DNA from: Nocardioides lacusdianchii
GTDB lineage: Bacteria; Actinomycetota; Actinomycetes; Propionibacteriales; Nocardioidaceae
DNA: 64,000 nucleotides
Assembly (NCBI RefSeq): GCF_020102855.1
Contig: NZ_JADHZD010000006.1
Location: 174,299-238,298, forward strand
Direction of reading: 5' to 3'
Shown: piece after piece, positions 8,728 through 17,676 of the stretch
How positions within the stretch are numbered: position 1 is the first letter of the stretch
Layout: each line of letters opens with the position of its first letter
Position numbers and translations under genes: made by a program
Notes under the pieces: generated by a model
The model's input: the letters and a program-made list of their open reading frames with translations, nothing else
Databases searched by the model: none
Told to the model about the DNA's origin: nothing

Positions 8728-9540
8728 ATGGCCAACTTCACCGCTGCTGACGTCAAGAAGCTCCGTGAGCTGACCCAGGCCGGGATGATGGACTGCAAGA
8801 AGGCGCTGACCGAGAGCGACGGCGACTTCGACAAGGCCGTCGAGCTGCTCCGCGTCAAGGGTGCCGCCAAGGCTGCCGCCCGCGGTGCCGAGCGCGAGAC
8901 CGCGGCCGGCCTCGTCGCCACCGCCGGCAACGCGCTGGTCGAGCTCAAGAGCGAGACCGACTTCGTCGCCAAGAACGAGGACTTCATCGCCAAGGCGCAG
9001 CAGATCGCCGAGGTCGCCAACGAGGTCAAGGCCGCCGACACCGCGGCGCTGAAGGCCGCCGAGCTCGACGGCAAGACCGTCGGCGAGGTCGTCGAGGACC
9101 TGGCCATCACCATCGGCGAGAAGATCGAGCTGGGCGAGGTCGCCTACTTCGAGGGCACCACCGTCACCTACATGCACAAGCGTGCCGCCGACCTGCCGCC
9201 CGCCGTCGGCGTGCTCGTCGAGTTCGAGGGTGACGAGGCCGCCGCCCGCGCCGCTGCGATGCAGATCGCTGCGATGAAGGCCCAGTACCTCACCCGCGAC
9301 GAGGTCCCCGCGGACGTCGTCGAGTCCGAGCGCTCGATCGCCGAGCAGAAGACCCGCGAGGAGGGCAAGCCCGAGCAGGCGATCGCGAAGATCGTCGAGG
9401 GTCGCCTCGGTGGGTTCTACAAGGAGATCGTCCTGCTCGAGCAGGAGTCGGTCACCGAGTCGAAGAAGTCGGTCAAGGCCGTCCTCGACGCGGCCGGCAC
9501 CACCGTGAAGCGGTTCGCCCGCTTCGAGGTCGGCGCCTGA
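8728..9540 (+). CDS. tsf: Elongation factor Ts
   Basis: EF-Ts is the nucleotide exchange factor that recycles EF-Tu-GDP. The 270-aa product has the N-terminal UBA-like domain with [17 protein letters not shown], then [12 protein letters not shown], and the second core motif with [11 protein letters not shown]. The ATG follows an AAGGAAGAGGGA Shine-Dalgarno. It is paired with rpsB across 131 bp holding a hairpin, and is closed by a strong terminator. Confidence 0.97.
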   Translation: MANFTAADVKKLRELTQAGMMDCKKALTESDGDFDKAVELLRVKGAAKAAARGAERETAAGLVATAGNALVELKSETDFVAKNEDFIAKAQQIAEVANEVKAADTAALKAAELDGKTVGEVVEDLAITIGEKIELGEVAYFEGTTVTYMHKRAADLPPAVGVLVEFEGDEAAARAAAMQIAAMKAQYLTRDEVPADVVESERSIAEQKTREEGKPEQAIAKIVEGRLGGFYKEIVLLEQESVTESKKSVKAVLDAAGTTVKRFARFEVGA

Positions 9541-9565
9541 CCCGTTCCACCCCAGCACCCGACAG

Positions 9566-9592
9566 GGGCCCGTACGCCTGGCGTACGGGCCC
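9566..9592 (+). terminator. Intrinsic terminator after tsf
   Basis: A perfect 12-bp stem (9566-9577 with 9581-9592) has a CTG loop and is followed by TTGT, 26 bp after the tsf stop. It separates rpsB-tsf from pyrH. The stem core is nearly self-complementary in both directions, but no convergent gene is present here. Confidence 0.75.
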
Positions 9593-9694
9593 TTGTGGCA
9601 TCTCCCGTCACACCTCGGGGTGTGTGGGTTCGACCGGTGAGGTCCGCGGCCGGTAGGTTTCTCGCCGACCGCGTGTGTGTGCGAAGGGAACCAA

Positions 9695-10411
9695 GTGACG
9701 GCCTACAACCGAGTCCTCCTCAAGCTCTCCGGTGAAGTGTTCGGTGGCGGTGAGGTCGGACTCGACCTCGACGTCATCAACGCACTGGCCGCCGAGGTCG
9801 CCGAGGTCGCCAAGTCGGGCGTGCAGATCGCCATCGTCGTGGGCGGGGGCAACTTCTTCCGCGGCGCCGAGCTGCAGCAGCGCGGCATGGAGCGCGCCCG
9901 CGCCGACTACATGGGGATGCTCGGCACGGTGATGAACTGCCTCGCGCTCCAGGACTTCGTCGAGAAGCACGGCGTCGAGACGCGCGTGCAGACCGCGATC
10001 ACGATGGGCCAGGTCGCCGAGCCCTACATCCCGCGCCGCGCGATCCGCCACATGGAGAAGGGCCGCGTCGTGATCTTCGGCGCCGGCGCCGGCATGCCGT
10101 TCTTCTCCACCGACACGGTCGCTGCCCAGCGGGCGCTCGAGACGCGCTGCGAGGTCATCCTGATGGGCAAGCAGGGTGTCGACGGGGTCTACGACTCCGA
10201 CCCGAAGACCAACCCATCAGCGGTGAAGTTCGACACGCTGACCTACGACGAGTACCTCGCCCGCGACCTCAAGGTCGCCGATGCCACCGGCATCGCGATG
10301 GCGCGCGACAACAAGATGGACATGGTCTTCTTCAACCTCTCCACGCCGGGCACGATCGTGCGCGCCGTGCGGGGTGAGAAGATTGGCACGCTGGTGACCA
10401 GCGCGACCTGA
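9695..10411 (+). CDS. pyrH: Uridylate kinase
   Basis: UMP kinase phosphorylates UMP to UDP in pyrimidine nucleotide synthesis. The 238-aa product has the amino-acid-kinase fold motifs: LKLSGE near the start, [10 protein letters not shown], and the [13 protein letters not shown] segment. The GTG at 9695 is chosen because GAAGGGAA lies just upstream and the protein then begins [14 protein letters not shown]. An in-frame upstream GTG at 9677 would add six residues and has no better ribosome site. frr follows after 50 bases. Confidence 0.96.
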   Translation: MTAYNRVLLKLSGEVFGGGEVGLDLDVINALAAEVAEVAKSGVQIAIVVGGGNFFRGAELQQRGMERARADYMGMLGTVMNCLALQDFVEKHGVETRVQTAITMGQVAEPYIPRRAIRHMEKGRVVIFGAGAGMPFFSTDTVAAQRALETRCEVILMGKQGVDGVYDSDPKTNPSAVKFDTLTYDEYLARDLKVADATGIAMARDNKMDMVFFNLSTPGTIVRAVRGEKIGTLVTSAT

Positions 10412-10461
10412 CGCAGGCCGCACCGCACCCGCACCCGGACGTACGAGGAGAGAGAGCCGCT

Positions 10462-11019
10462 GTGATCAACGACGTCATGAACGATGCCGACGCCAAGATG
10501 GGCAAGTCCGTGGAGGCGACCCGTGAGGAGTTCGCCACGATCCGCGCCGGTCGCGCCAACCCCGCGATGTTCGCGAAGATCACGGCCGACTACTACGGCA
10601 CCCAGACCCCGCTGCAGCAGCTCGCGAGCTTCACCTCGCAGGACGCGCGCACGATCCTGATCCAGGTCTTCGACCAGGGCGCGATGCCGGCGGTGGAGCG
10701 GGCCATCCGCGACTCCGACCTCGGCGTCAACCCGGCCAACGACGGCAAGGTGCTGCGCTGCGTGTTCCCCGAGCTCACCGAGGAGCGGCGCAAGGAGTAC
10801 ATCAAGCTCGCCAAGGGCAAGGCCGAGGACGGCCGGGTGTCGGTGCGCAACATCCGGCGGACCGCCAAGCAGGCCCTGGAGAAGCTCGAGAAGGACGGCG
10901 AGGTCGGCAAGGACGACGTCACGGGCGCGGAGAAGCGCCTCGACGTGATGACCAAGACCCACACCGACAAGATCGACGACCTCCTCAAGCACAAGGAAGC
11001 AGAGCTGCTCGAGGTCTGA
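10462..11019 (+). CDS. frr: Ribosome recycling factor
   Basis: RRF works with EF-G to split the post-termination ribosome. The 185-aa length and sequence are standard: the helical arm starts with EEFATIRAGRANPAMF and the C-terminal half carries RRTAKQALEKLEKDGEVGKDD. The GTG start has AGGAGAGAG upstream. It lies between pyrH and cdsA, as in most actinobacteria. Confidence 0.97.
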   Translation: MINDVMNDADAKMGKSVEATREEFATIRAGRANPAMFAKITADYYGTQTPLQQLASFTSQDARTILIQVFDQGAMPAVERAIRDSDLGVNPANDGKVLRCVFPELTEERRKEYIKLAKGKAEDGRVSVRNIRRTAKQALEKLEKDGEVGKDDVTGAEKRLDVMTKTHTDKIDDLLKHKEAELLEV

Positions 11020-11029
11020 GCATCCACCC

Positions 11030-11938
11030 ATGACCTCCTCCGACCCGTCCGCCTCGGGCGCACCCCAGCCGCCGTCCGAGGCGATCAAGAAGGACCACGG
11101 CCGTGCCGGCCGCGACCTTCCCACCGCCGTCGGCTCCGCCGTGGTGCTGGTCGGGGCGATCCTGCTGTCGCTGCTGTTCTGGAAGACCGCCTTCATGGCG
11201 ATCGTGGCCGCGGCCGTCGTCGTGGCGATCTGGGAGCTGCACAAGGGTCTCGGGGCCAAGGACATCGACATCCCCGAGCAGCCGCTCATGCTCGGCGGCG
11301 TCGTCATGGTGGTCGTGGCCTACTTCTGGGGCGCCCCCGCGCTGGTGACCGCGACGGCGGTGACGGCGCTGGTGATCATGCTGTGGCTGCTGCGGCGCGG
11401 GGTCGACGGCTACGTCAAGAACGCCACCGCCGCGGTCTTCACGCTGGTCTACGTCCCGTTCCTGGGCTCGTTCGTCGCGCTGCTGCTCTCCGAGGGTGGA
11501 CACTTCCCGGCGTTCGGCTTCGACGTCGACGACAACGGCGTCCGCGCGATCATCGTCTTCATCGCCATCACCGTCGCCTCCGACACCGGCGGCTACGTCG
11601 CAGGCGTGCTGTTCGGCAAGCACCCGATGGCGCCCGTGATCTCGCCGAAGAAGTCGTGGGAGGGCTTCGCCGGCTCGATCGTCGCCACGATCGTCGTCGG
11701 CGTCTGGCTGGTCACCTCCTTCCTCGGGGGTGACTGGTGGGTGGGCGTGCTGCTCGGAGTCATCGCCGCCGTGATGGCCACCCTCGGCGACCTCTGCGAA
11801 TCGGTCATCAAGCGCGACCTCGGTATCAAGGACATGAGCCAGGTCATCCCCGGCCACGGCGGGCTGATGGACCGCCTCGACTCGCTGCTCGCGACGGTCG
11901 CGCCGATCTGGCTGGTCCTCTACTACCTCGTCTTCTAG
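11030..11938 (+). CDS. cdsA: Phosphatidate cytidylyltransferase (CDP-diacylglycerol synthase)
   Basis: CdsA makes CDP-diacylglycerol from phosphatidate and CTP, the precursor of phosphatidylinositol, cardiolipin and phosphatidylglycerol. The 302-aa integral membrane protein has a hydrophilic N-terminus of ~35 residues and then about seven or eight hydrophobic spans. The family signature is at the C-terminus: SPKKSWEGF, then GDLCESVIKRDLGIKD and the PGHGGLMDRLDS block. It follows frr after 10 bases. Confidence 0.95.
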   Translation: MTSSDPSASGAPQPPSEAIKKDHGRAGRDLPTAVGSAVVLVGAILLSLLFWKTAFMAIVAAAVVVAIWELHKGLGAKDIDIPEQPLMLGGVVMVVVAYFWGAPALVTATAVTALVIMLWLLRRGVDGYVKNATAAVFTLVYVPFLGSFVALLLSEGGHFPAFGFDVDDNGVRAIIVFIAITVASDTGGYVAGVLFGKHPMAPVISPKKSWEGFAGSIVATIVVGVWLVTSFLGGDWWVGVLLGVIAAVMATLGDLCESVIKRDLGIKDMSQVIPGHGGLMDRLDSLLATVAPIWLVLYYLVF

Positions 11939-11946
11939 AGGCCTGC

Positions 11947-12459
11947 GTGACGCTCCACCTCGTCCGCCACGGACGCCCAACGATGACGTCCGGCGTCCCT
12001 GCCGCGGAGTGGCACCTCGACCCGGAGGCGTACGACGACGTATGGGCGCTGCGCGTCTCGGGTCGCCTGCCAGCACGTGCCGCGTGGTTCACCTCGCCGG
12101 AGCCGAAGGCGGTGCAGACCGCCCAGCTGCTCACCGACGCGCAGGTCGGCGTGCTGCCGGACCTGCACGAGCACGAGCGGACGGGGGAGCGGGTCGAGGA
12201 CTTCCACCGTGCGGTACGTCGCGCCTTCGCGCGGCCCGACGAGCCGGCCGTCGCCGGGTGGGAGCCGCTCGCCGCGTGCCGCGGGCGCGTCGTCCCCGCC
12301 GTACGCCGAGTGCTGGACGTGCACGGCGACGACGACGTCGTGCTGGTGGGCCACGGGACGGCCTGGACGCTGGTGGTGGCCGAGCTGACCGGGCAGCCAC
12401 CGGACCTCGATCGCTGGGAGTCCCTTGCCATGCCCGACCTGCTGACCGTCGCGACCTGA
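11947..12459 (+). CDS. Histidine phosphatase family protein
   Basis: The 170-aa product begins TLHLVRHGRPTM, the phosphohistidine signature RHG of the phosphoglycerate-mutase-like superfamily, and has the second histidine motif VLVGHGTAW near the C-terminus. The substrate is unknown. Gene start is the GTG eight bases after the cdsA stop; the frame is open further upstream only because it runs inside cdsA. It has no signal peptide. Confidence 0.85.
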   Translation: MTLHLVRHGRPTMTSGVPAAEWHLDPEAYDDVWALRVSGRLPARAAWFTSPEPKAVQTAQLLTDAQVGVLPDLHEHERTGERVEDFHRAVRRAFARPDEPAVAGWEPLAACRGRVVPAVRRVLDVHGDDDVVLVGHGTAWTLVVAELTGQPPDLDRWESLAMPDLLTVAT

Positions 12460-12531
12460 CAAACCGGTCGACCTCGAGGGTCACCGCGTGCCCCGTCCGA
12501 CTCCGTGCCGAGGAGCACCTAGGGTGGTGCC

Positions 12532-12879
12532 GTGGAGACCGAACAGGCCCGGGAGTCCGAGGCGGAGCAGGGTGAGCGGCTCGGCTGGTGGCACCACAGC
12601 CACCCGACCTTCGCCGGCATCACCGGCTTCTTCGCCGGCATGCTCTTCGTCACCGCCCTGCCCGGCGCCTTCGCCGGCCTGCTGCGGCTGCTCTTCCCCT
12701 ACGACACCGCGGAGAAGCTCTTCCCCTTCGTGCTGCTCGCACTGGCGCTGCCGATCGCGATGCTGGTCAAGCGCAAGACGCGTCGCTTCGCGCAGTTCAT
12801 GTTCGTCGGGATGGTCGTGACCGCGCTCGTCGTCCTCGGCGTCGCGTCGCTGGTGCTCTACTTCATGGTCGACGGCTGA
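12532..12879 (+). CDS. Small three-span membrane protein
   Basis: The 115-aa protein has an acidic N-terminus of about 17 residues, then hydrophobic spans at about 27-50 (interrupted), 62-80 and 88-112. A basic KRKTRR stretch follows the second span. I do not recognise a family. The GTG start has weak upstream complementarity. It lies between a histidine phosphatase gene and rlmN, both on the same strand, with 46 bp to rlmN. Codon use is like its neighbours, which supports a real gene. Confidence 0.7.
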   Translation: METEQARESEAEQGERLGWWHHSHPTFAGITGFFAGMLFVTALPGAFAGLLRLLFPYDTAEKLFPFVLLALALPIAMLVKRKTRRFAQFMFVGMVVTALVVLGVASLVLYFMVDG

Positions 12880-12925
12880 GCCGCTGAATCGACCGGCCGT
12901 GGCCCGGGATGGGAGGATCGACCCG

Positions 12926-14074
12926 ATGTCCGACTCCACTCCCCATGCGGCCCCCGAGCCGATCAAGACGCTGCCGCTCGTCTTCGACGAGCCCCGCGGG
13001 CGCAAGAAGCCGCCGCGGCACCTCGCCGACCTCGACGAGGCCGGCCGCAAGGCCCTCCTCGAGGAGATGGGCCTGCCTGGCTTCCGCGCCAAGCAGCTCT
13101 CCACGCACTACTTCGGGCGTCTCGTCGACGACCCGGAGCAGATGACCGACCTGCCTGCCGGCCAGCGCGACGACCTCGTGTCCGCGCTCCTGCCCGACCT
13201 GATGACGCCGCTGCGCACGATGGAGGCCGACAAGGGCACCACGCGCAAGACGCTGTGGAAGCTCTTCGACGGCGCGCTCGTCGAGTCGGTGCTGATGCGC
13301 TACCCCGACCGCGCCACCGTCTGCGTCTCCAGCCAGGCCGGCTGCGGCATGGCGTGCCCGTTCTGCGCGACCGGCATGGGCGGGCTCCAGCGCAACATGT
13401 CGACCGCCGAGATCGTCGAGCAGGTCGTCGCCGGTGCGCGCACGATGGCCCGCGGCGAGGTCCCCGGAGGCCCCGGCCGCGTCTCCAACGTCGTCTTCAT
13501 GGGCATGGGCGAGCCCCTCGCCAACTACAAGGCCGTCATCGGAGCCGTACGCCGCCTCACCGACTCCGCTCCCGCCGGTCTCGGCATGAGCGCCCGCGGC
13601 ATCACCGTCTCCACGGTCGGCCTGGTGCCGCGCATCCGCCAGCTGACCGAGGAGGGCATCCCGGTCACGCTCGCGCTGAGCCTCCACGCGCCCGACGACG
13701 AGCTGCGCAACGAGCTGGTCCCGATCAACACCCGCTTCTCCGTCGCCGAGACCGTCGAGGCGGCGTGGGACTACGCCCGCGTCACCAAGCGACGGGTGTC
13801 GATCGAGTACGCCATGATGCGCGGCATCAACGACCAGGCGTGGCGCGCCGACCTGCTGGGCGACGTGCTCAACTCCTACGGAGACTGGGGCTGGGTGCAC
13901 GTCAACCTGATCCCCCTCAACCCCGTCGAGGGCTCGAAGTGGACCGCGTCCGACCCGGCCGACGAGCGCGAGTTCGTCCGCCGGCTCGAGGCCAAGGGCA
14001 TCTCGACCACCGTCCGCGACACCCGCGGCCGCGAGATCGACGGTGCCTGCGGTCAGCTGGCCGCCAAGGAGTAG
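12926..14074 (+). CDS. rlmN: 23S rRNA (adenine2503-C2) / tRNA methyltransferase RlmN
   Basis: RlmN is a radical SAM enzyme that methylates C2 of A2503 in 23S rRNA and A37 in some tRNAs. The 382-aa product has the radical SAM cluster C140-x3-C144-x2-C147 (CGMACPFC), the GMGEPL motif, and the GACGQL segment near the C-terminus containing the second catalytic cysteine. The ATG at 12926 is preferred because GGGAGGA precedes it by about nine bases. An in-frame GTG at 12899 lacks such a site. Confidence 0.95.
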   Translation: MSDSTPHAAPEPIKTLPLVFDEPRGRKKPPRHLADLDEAGRKALLEEMGLPGFRAKQLSTHYFGRLVDDPEQMTDLPAGQRDDLVSALLPDLMTPLRTMEADKGTTRKTLWKLFDGALVESVLMRYPDRATVCVSSQAGCGMACPFCATGMGGLQRNMSTAEIVEQVVAGARTMARGEVPGGPGRVSNVVFMGMGEPLANYKAVIGAVRRLTDSAPAGLGMSARGITVSTVGLVPRIRQLTEEGIPVTLALSLHAPDDELRNELVPINTRFSVAETVEAAWDYARVTKRRVSIEYAMMRGINDQAWRADLLGDVLNSYGDWGWVHVNLIPLNPVEGSKWTASDPADEREFVRRLEAKGISTTVRDTRGREIDGACGQLAAKE

Positions 14075-14163
14075 CGGGGGCGCACCGCCGCGTCGCGGAG
14101 CGTTCACGTGTCGTCCCCTCGGGACGGGGCGTGTGTTGCGGCGCGCTCCCTAGCGTCCGCGGC

Positions 14164-15372
14164 ATGGACCTGCTCGAGAGGCGCCGTCGCAGCCGCACCG
14201 CCCCGATCCACCTCCCCGCTCCCTCCCTCCCGCAGACACCGGCGCCGCGCCTGCGGGTGCTCGTCGTGGCCGAGTCGTTCCTGCCCCAGGTCAACGGCGT
14301 CACCAACTCCGTGCGCCGGGTGCTGGAGCACCTCGCGGCCGAGGGCCACGAGGCCGAGCTGGTCGCGCCGACCGGCCCCGAGACGTACGCCGGCTTCCCG
14401 GTCACCCACGCGCGCGGCGCGAGCCTGCCGTTCTACGCCGACTTCCGGATCGGCCTGGAGACACGACGCCGGCTCCGCACCGTGATGGAGCGCTTCCGCC
14501 CCGACGTCGTCCACGTCGCCTCGCCGGCCACGCTCGGCTACCAGGCGGTGCGCGCTGCCCGTTCGCTCGGCATCCCGACCGTCGCGATCTACCAGACCGA
14601 CCTCGTCGGCTTCGCTGACCGGTACGCCGTGCCGGGCGGCGCGCGGGCGATGGAGTCGCTCACCCGCCGCATCCACCTGGGCGTCGACCGCACCCTCGCC
14701 CCGTCGACCGCGAGCATCGACCAGCTCCGCCGGCTCGGGATCCCCGACCTGGCCCGCTGGCCCCGCGGCGTCGACCAGGAGCTCTTCGAGCCGGGCAAGC
14801 GGGACGAGGCGTTGCATGCCGAGCTCGCCCCGGACGGCGAGGTGCTGGTCGGCTACGTCGGTCGGCTGGCGCCGGAGAAGGAGCTGGAGCTGCTCGCGCA
14901 CGTCGACCGGCTGCCGGGCACCCGCCTGGTGCTGGTGGGCGGCGGTCCCGAGGAGGCCCGGCTGCGCCAGCTGCTGCCCCGGGCCGCGTTCCTCGGCGTG
15001 CTGCACGGCGACGAGCTCGCCCGGGCGTACGCCACCCTCGACGTCTTCGTGCACACGGGGCGGCACGAGACCTACTGCCAGTCCGCGCAGGAGGCGCTCG
15101 CCAGCGGTGTGCCGGTCGTGGCCCCGCGGGCCGGGGGACCGGTCGACGTCGTCGACGACACCGTCGCGGGCTTCCTCTACGAGCCCGGTGACGCCGATGA
15201 GCTGGTCGCCCACGTCGAGCGGCTCGTGACCCGCCCGGTGCTGCGACGCCGGATGTCGCTGGCGGCTCGCCGCAGCGTGCAGGGTCGCACCTGGCAGTCG
15301 GTCAACGACCTCCTGCTGGGCCACTACCGCGAGGTCAGCGCCCCGGCCCCGAGCCGTCGTCGCGCCGGCTGA
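14164..15372 (+). CDS. GT4 glycosyltransferase, MgtA-like alpha-mannosyltransferase
   Basis: The 402-aa product is a two-domain GT-B glycosyltransferase of family 4. It has the acceptor-domain start VVAESFLPQVNGVTNSVRR, and the donor-binding motifs VGRLAPEKEL, GGGPEE and the acidic HETYCQSAQEALA block. Such sequences in actinobacteria are annotated as GDP-mannose-dependent mannosyltransferases acting on glycolipids (MgtA/PimB type); the exact acceptor cannot be read here. The ATG is preceded by only weak ribosome-site sequence. Its 3' end overlaps the convergent LOG gene by 38 bp. Confidence 0.88.
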   Translation: MDLLERRRRSRTAPIHLPAPSLPQTPAPRLRVLVVAESFLPQVNGVTNSVRRVLEHLAAEGHEAELVAPTGPETYAGFPVTHARGASLPFYADFRIGLETRRRLRTVMERFRPDVVHVASPATLGYQAVRAARSLGIPTVAIYQTDLVGFADRYAVPGGARAMESLTRRIHLGVDRTLAPSTASIDQLRRLGIPDLARWPRGVDQELFEPGKRDEALHAELAPDGEVLVGYVGRLAPEKELELLAHVDRLPGTRLVLVGGGPEEARLRQLLPRAAFLGVLHGDELARAYATLDVFVHTGRHETYCQSAQEALASGVPVVAPRAGGPVDVVDDTVAGFLYEPGDADELVAHVERLVTRPVLRRRMSLAARRSVQGRTWQSVNDLLLGHYREVSAPAPSRRRAG

Positions 15373-16453
15373 GCCGGATCACGGCGACGGCCTCCTCGAG
15401 GCTGTCGACCAGGTGGATGTGCGGCTCCATGGCGCGACCGCGCGCCAGGGCCTGCAGCAGCGGCCACGCGGGCACGTCCTCGGTCCAGTGGCGTACGCCC
15501 ACCAGCACCATGGGGGCGATGGTCGAGGGGTCGCCGTAGTAGTTCTCGCACGCGTCCTGGAAGACCTCCTGGACGGTGCCGGCCGCGCCGGGCAGGAAGA
15601 CGATGCCGGCGTCGCACACCTCGAGCAGGATCGCTTCGCGGGTGGCGTTGCGGAAGTACTTCGCGATCGCGGTGGCGAACGGGTTGGGCGGCTCGTGGCC
15701 GTAGTGCCAGGTCGGCACGCCGAGGGACTCGTGGCCCGGGTGGGCGTCGAGGACCTCGAAGGCGGTGCGCGCCCAGGCGCCGATGTCGTGGCGGAACGAC
15801 GGCACGGTCGCGAGGCGTGCCAGCGCGTCGTCGACGGCCGCGGTCGGCTCGTCGGCGAGGAAGGCGCCGAGGTTGGCGGCCTCCATGGCGCCCGGCCCGC
15901 CGCCCGTCGCGACCGTCAACGCGGAGCCCAGCCCGTGGCCGAGGCGCGTCGCGGCGGCGTACTGCTCGCTCCCGCGCTCGAGGGAGTGCCCGCCCATCAC
16001 GCCCACCACCGACCGCCCCTGCAGCCACGCGGTGAGCGCGGCGTCGACGGAGTGGTCGTGCAGGTCCATCGCGAGCTGGTCGTCGGTCCCGGTGTGCCCC
16101 TGCGACCAGGCGTACGCCCTTGCGTCGAGGGAGTCGCGGTAGTGCGGGGTGTCGTAGAGCTCCCGCGGTGCGTAGAGCGACGGTCGGTAGGGGTCGACCG
16201 GAGCGTCGGGGATGGTCGGCAGCACCACGCCACCGGCGCGCTGGACCGCCTCGGCGTCCCCGTCGCCGAAGGTGCAGCCGAGGAAGAGCGTCTCCTCCAC
16301 CGAGCGGTCGAGCAGGGTGGCGGCCCGGTCGGTGAGGTCGAGCCGGACCAGCCGCCAGCCCGCGAGTGAGCGTGCGCCGCCCGCGAGCCGGCGGTCGAGG
16401 TCGTCAAGGGTGGTCACGTCGACGACGCGACCTCGGGTGTGCTTCACGCGCAC
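15335..16453 (-). CDS. LOG family (lysine-decarboxylase-like Rossmann) protein
   Basis: The 372-aa product carries the LOG signature: GGGPGAM at 184-190 and PGAAGTVQE at 288-296. LOG-fold enzymes hydrolyse the glycosidic bond of nucleoside 5'-monophosphates, for instance E. coli PpnN or plant cytokinin-activating LOG. The second motif has Ala where PGGxGT normally has Gly, but the glutamate is kept. About 140 N-terminal residues precede the Rossmann core, so this is a long form, not the ~190-aa type. It ends inside the 3' end of the convergent glycosyltransferase gene. Confidence 0.82.
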   Translation of the reverse strand: MRVKHTRGRVVDVTTLDDLDRRLAGGARSLAGWRLVRLDLTDRAATLLDRSVEETLFLGCTFGDGDAEAVQRAGGVVLPTIPDAPVDPYRPSLYAPRELYDTPHYRDSLDARAYAWSQGHTGTDDQLAMDLHDHSVDAALTAWLQGRSVVGVMGGHSLERGSEQYAAATRLGHGLGSALTVATGGGPGAMEAANLGAFLADEPTAAVDDALARLATVPSFRHDIGAWARTAFEVLDAHPGHESLGVPTWHYGHEPPNPFATAIAKYFRNATREAILLEVCDAGIVFLPGAAGTVQEVFQDACENYYGDPSTIAPMVLVGVRHWTEDVPAWPLLQALARGRAMEPHIHLVDSLEEAVAVIRLSRRDDGSGPGR

Positions 16454-16472
16454 AACCTATGTGGCCGTGCTC

Positions 16473-16530
16473 AGATCTCGATACGGTCCTGACGCGGCCT
16501 CGTTCCTCAGCCGCGGGACCACTCGATCTG
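16473..16530. repeat. Degenerate copy of palindromic intergenic repeat A
   Basis: The 123-bp gap between the LOG gene start and the RIO gene stop holds an imperfect palindrome. Its pieces TCTCGATACG, CCTCGTTCCTCAG and ACCACTCGAT match, in the same order, the right arm of the larger element at 62345-62463. The outer ends AGATC and CTCGATCT are also roughly complementary. No gene or promoter is obvious in this gap. Confidence 0.65.
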
Positions 16531-16576
16531 GCCGGGCCCACACTGCGACCTCGTCCCTCGGTCGCCGTTGCCCGGC

Positions 16577-17470
16577 TCAGAACGCGTGCGCCATCAGCTC
16601 CCCGAACAGCTCCTGCTCGTCGACGTCGAGCCCGCGCGAGCGGAACCAGGCGCACATGTTGGCGCAGTCGCGCAGCAGGAAGTCCATGCCGCGCGGGTTG
16701 CCGACCAGGTCGACCACCTGCGGGAGGTCGATGATGACGAGCCGGTCGCCGGCGGCGAGGGTGTTGTAGGGCGACAGGTCGCCGTGCACGATCCCTGCCT
16801 GCACCATCGTGGCGAGGGCGTCGCGCAGCTGGTCGTAGTAGCCCTCGACGACGGCCCGCTCCGGGCGGACCTGCGAGACCCGCGGCGCGGTCTCGACCTC
16901 CCCGTCGACGGTGTGGGTGATCCACTCCATGAGGATCTCGGTCTCGTCGATCTGCACGGGATAGGGGACCGGCAGGCCGAGCTCCCAGCAGCGGCGCAGC
17001 GCGTTCCACTCCGAGATCGCCCACTCGCCGGCCGCGACCTGGCGGCCCCACGTGGACTTCCGCTTGAGGGCGCGCTCGTCGCGCGAGCGCTTCATCGAGC
17101 GGCCCTCGGTGTAGGCCGCGGCCCGGTGGAAGGTGCGGTGGTCGTTGTCGCGGTAGCGCTTGGCAGCCATCACGACCGCGCCGTCGGGGTGGTGCGGGTC
17201 GGCGCGCTCGAGGAGGAAGACGTCGGCCTCCTTGCCGGTCTTGAGGACGCCGAGGTCGGTGTCGATCGCGCCGCTGGAGGTCACGACCCAGTCGGGGCGT
17301 GGCTCGGGGCCGCGCATCAGGGCCTCGAGGTCCTCCCAGCGCGACCAGCGCTGGCCGTCGCCGAGCTCGTCGGCATAGGTGTCGTAGTCGAAGACGAACG
17401 ACGCGTCGATCCCCTCGAGGGGCGCGCGGTCGTCAGGCCGGAGGAAGTCCTCCGGAAAGCGTGGGTGCAT
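16577..17470 (-). CDS. RIO-type atypical serine kinase
   Basis: The 297-aa product has the minimal RIO kinase core: the glycine-loop GKEADVF at 79-85, a lysine in MAAKRYR (K104), the catalytic loop HGDLSPYN (D231, N236) and the metal-binding IIDLPQ (D248). RIO kinases in archaea and eukaryotes act in ribosome maturation; the bacterial targets are unknown. Start choice is uncertain. The ATG at 17470 has no Shine-Dalgarno, whereas an in-frame TTG at 17482 has GGAG eight bases before it. The frame stays open to 17638. A well-signalled small frame in another phase overlaps the start. Confidence 0.87.
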   Translation of the reverse strand: MHPRFPEDFLRPDDRAPLEGIDASFVFDYDTYADELGDGQRWSRWEDLEALMRGPEPRPDWVVTSSGAIDTDLGVLKTGKEADVFLLERADPHHPDGAVVMAAKRYRDNDHRTFHRAAAYTEGRSMKRSRDERALKRKSTWGRQVAAGEWAISEWNALRRCWELGLPVPYPVQIDETEILMEWITHTVDGEVETAPRVSQVRPERAVVEGYYDQLRDALATMVQAGIVHGDLSPYNTLAAGDRLVIIDLPQVVDLVGNPRGMDFLLRDCANMCAWFRSRGLDVDEQELFGELMAHAF

Positions 17471-17543
17471 GTCGTGCGACAAGGCGGGTGCTCCGTGTGT
17501 GTGAAAGGTGGTCGGCGGGCAGGCCGAGGACAGTGATCGACAT
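17433..17543 (-). CDS. Possible 36-codon upstream ORF overlapping the RIO kinase start
   Basis: An ATG at 17543 follows a near-perfect Shine-Dalgarno, AAAGGAG, with a 7-base spacer. The frame encodes 36 residues starting MSITVLGLPADHLSHTRS and ends 38 bases inside the RIO kinase gene, in a different phase. It is the best ribosome site in this intergenic region, better than that of the kinase itself. It could be a leader peptide that couples translation to the kinase. Alternatively the kinase's true N-terminus lies here and a frameshift separates them. I recognise no homologue. Confidence 0.4.
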   Translation of the reverse strand: MSITVLGLPADHLSHTRSTRLVARHAPTLSGGLPPA

Positions 17544-17676
17544 GTCACGGCTCCTTTCACGACGGGCACGGCGTGCGGGCAGCACGACGCGGGCGGGACG
17601 CCGTGGCCATCGTCGAGGACGCGGCCCCGGCTGCGCAACGCATTTGTCCGGACCTGCCACGCGCTAGGTTCGGGGG

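Noticed and set aside
15335..15372. Overlap of the glycosyltransferase and LOG genes as a frameshift or annotation error
   Set aside because: Both frames carry complete family domains before the overlap; a 38-bp tail-to-tail overlap is ordinary.
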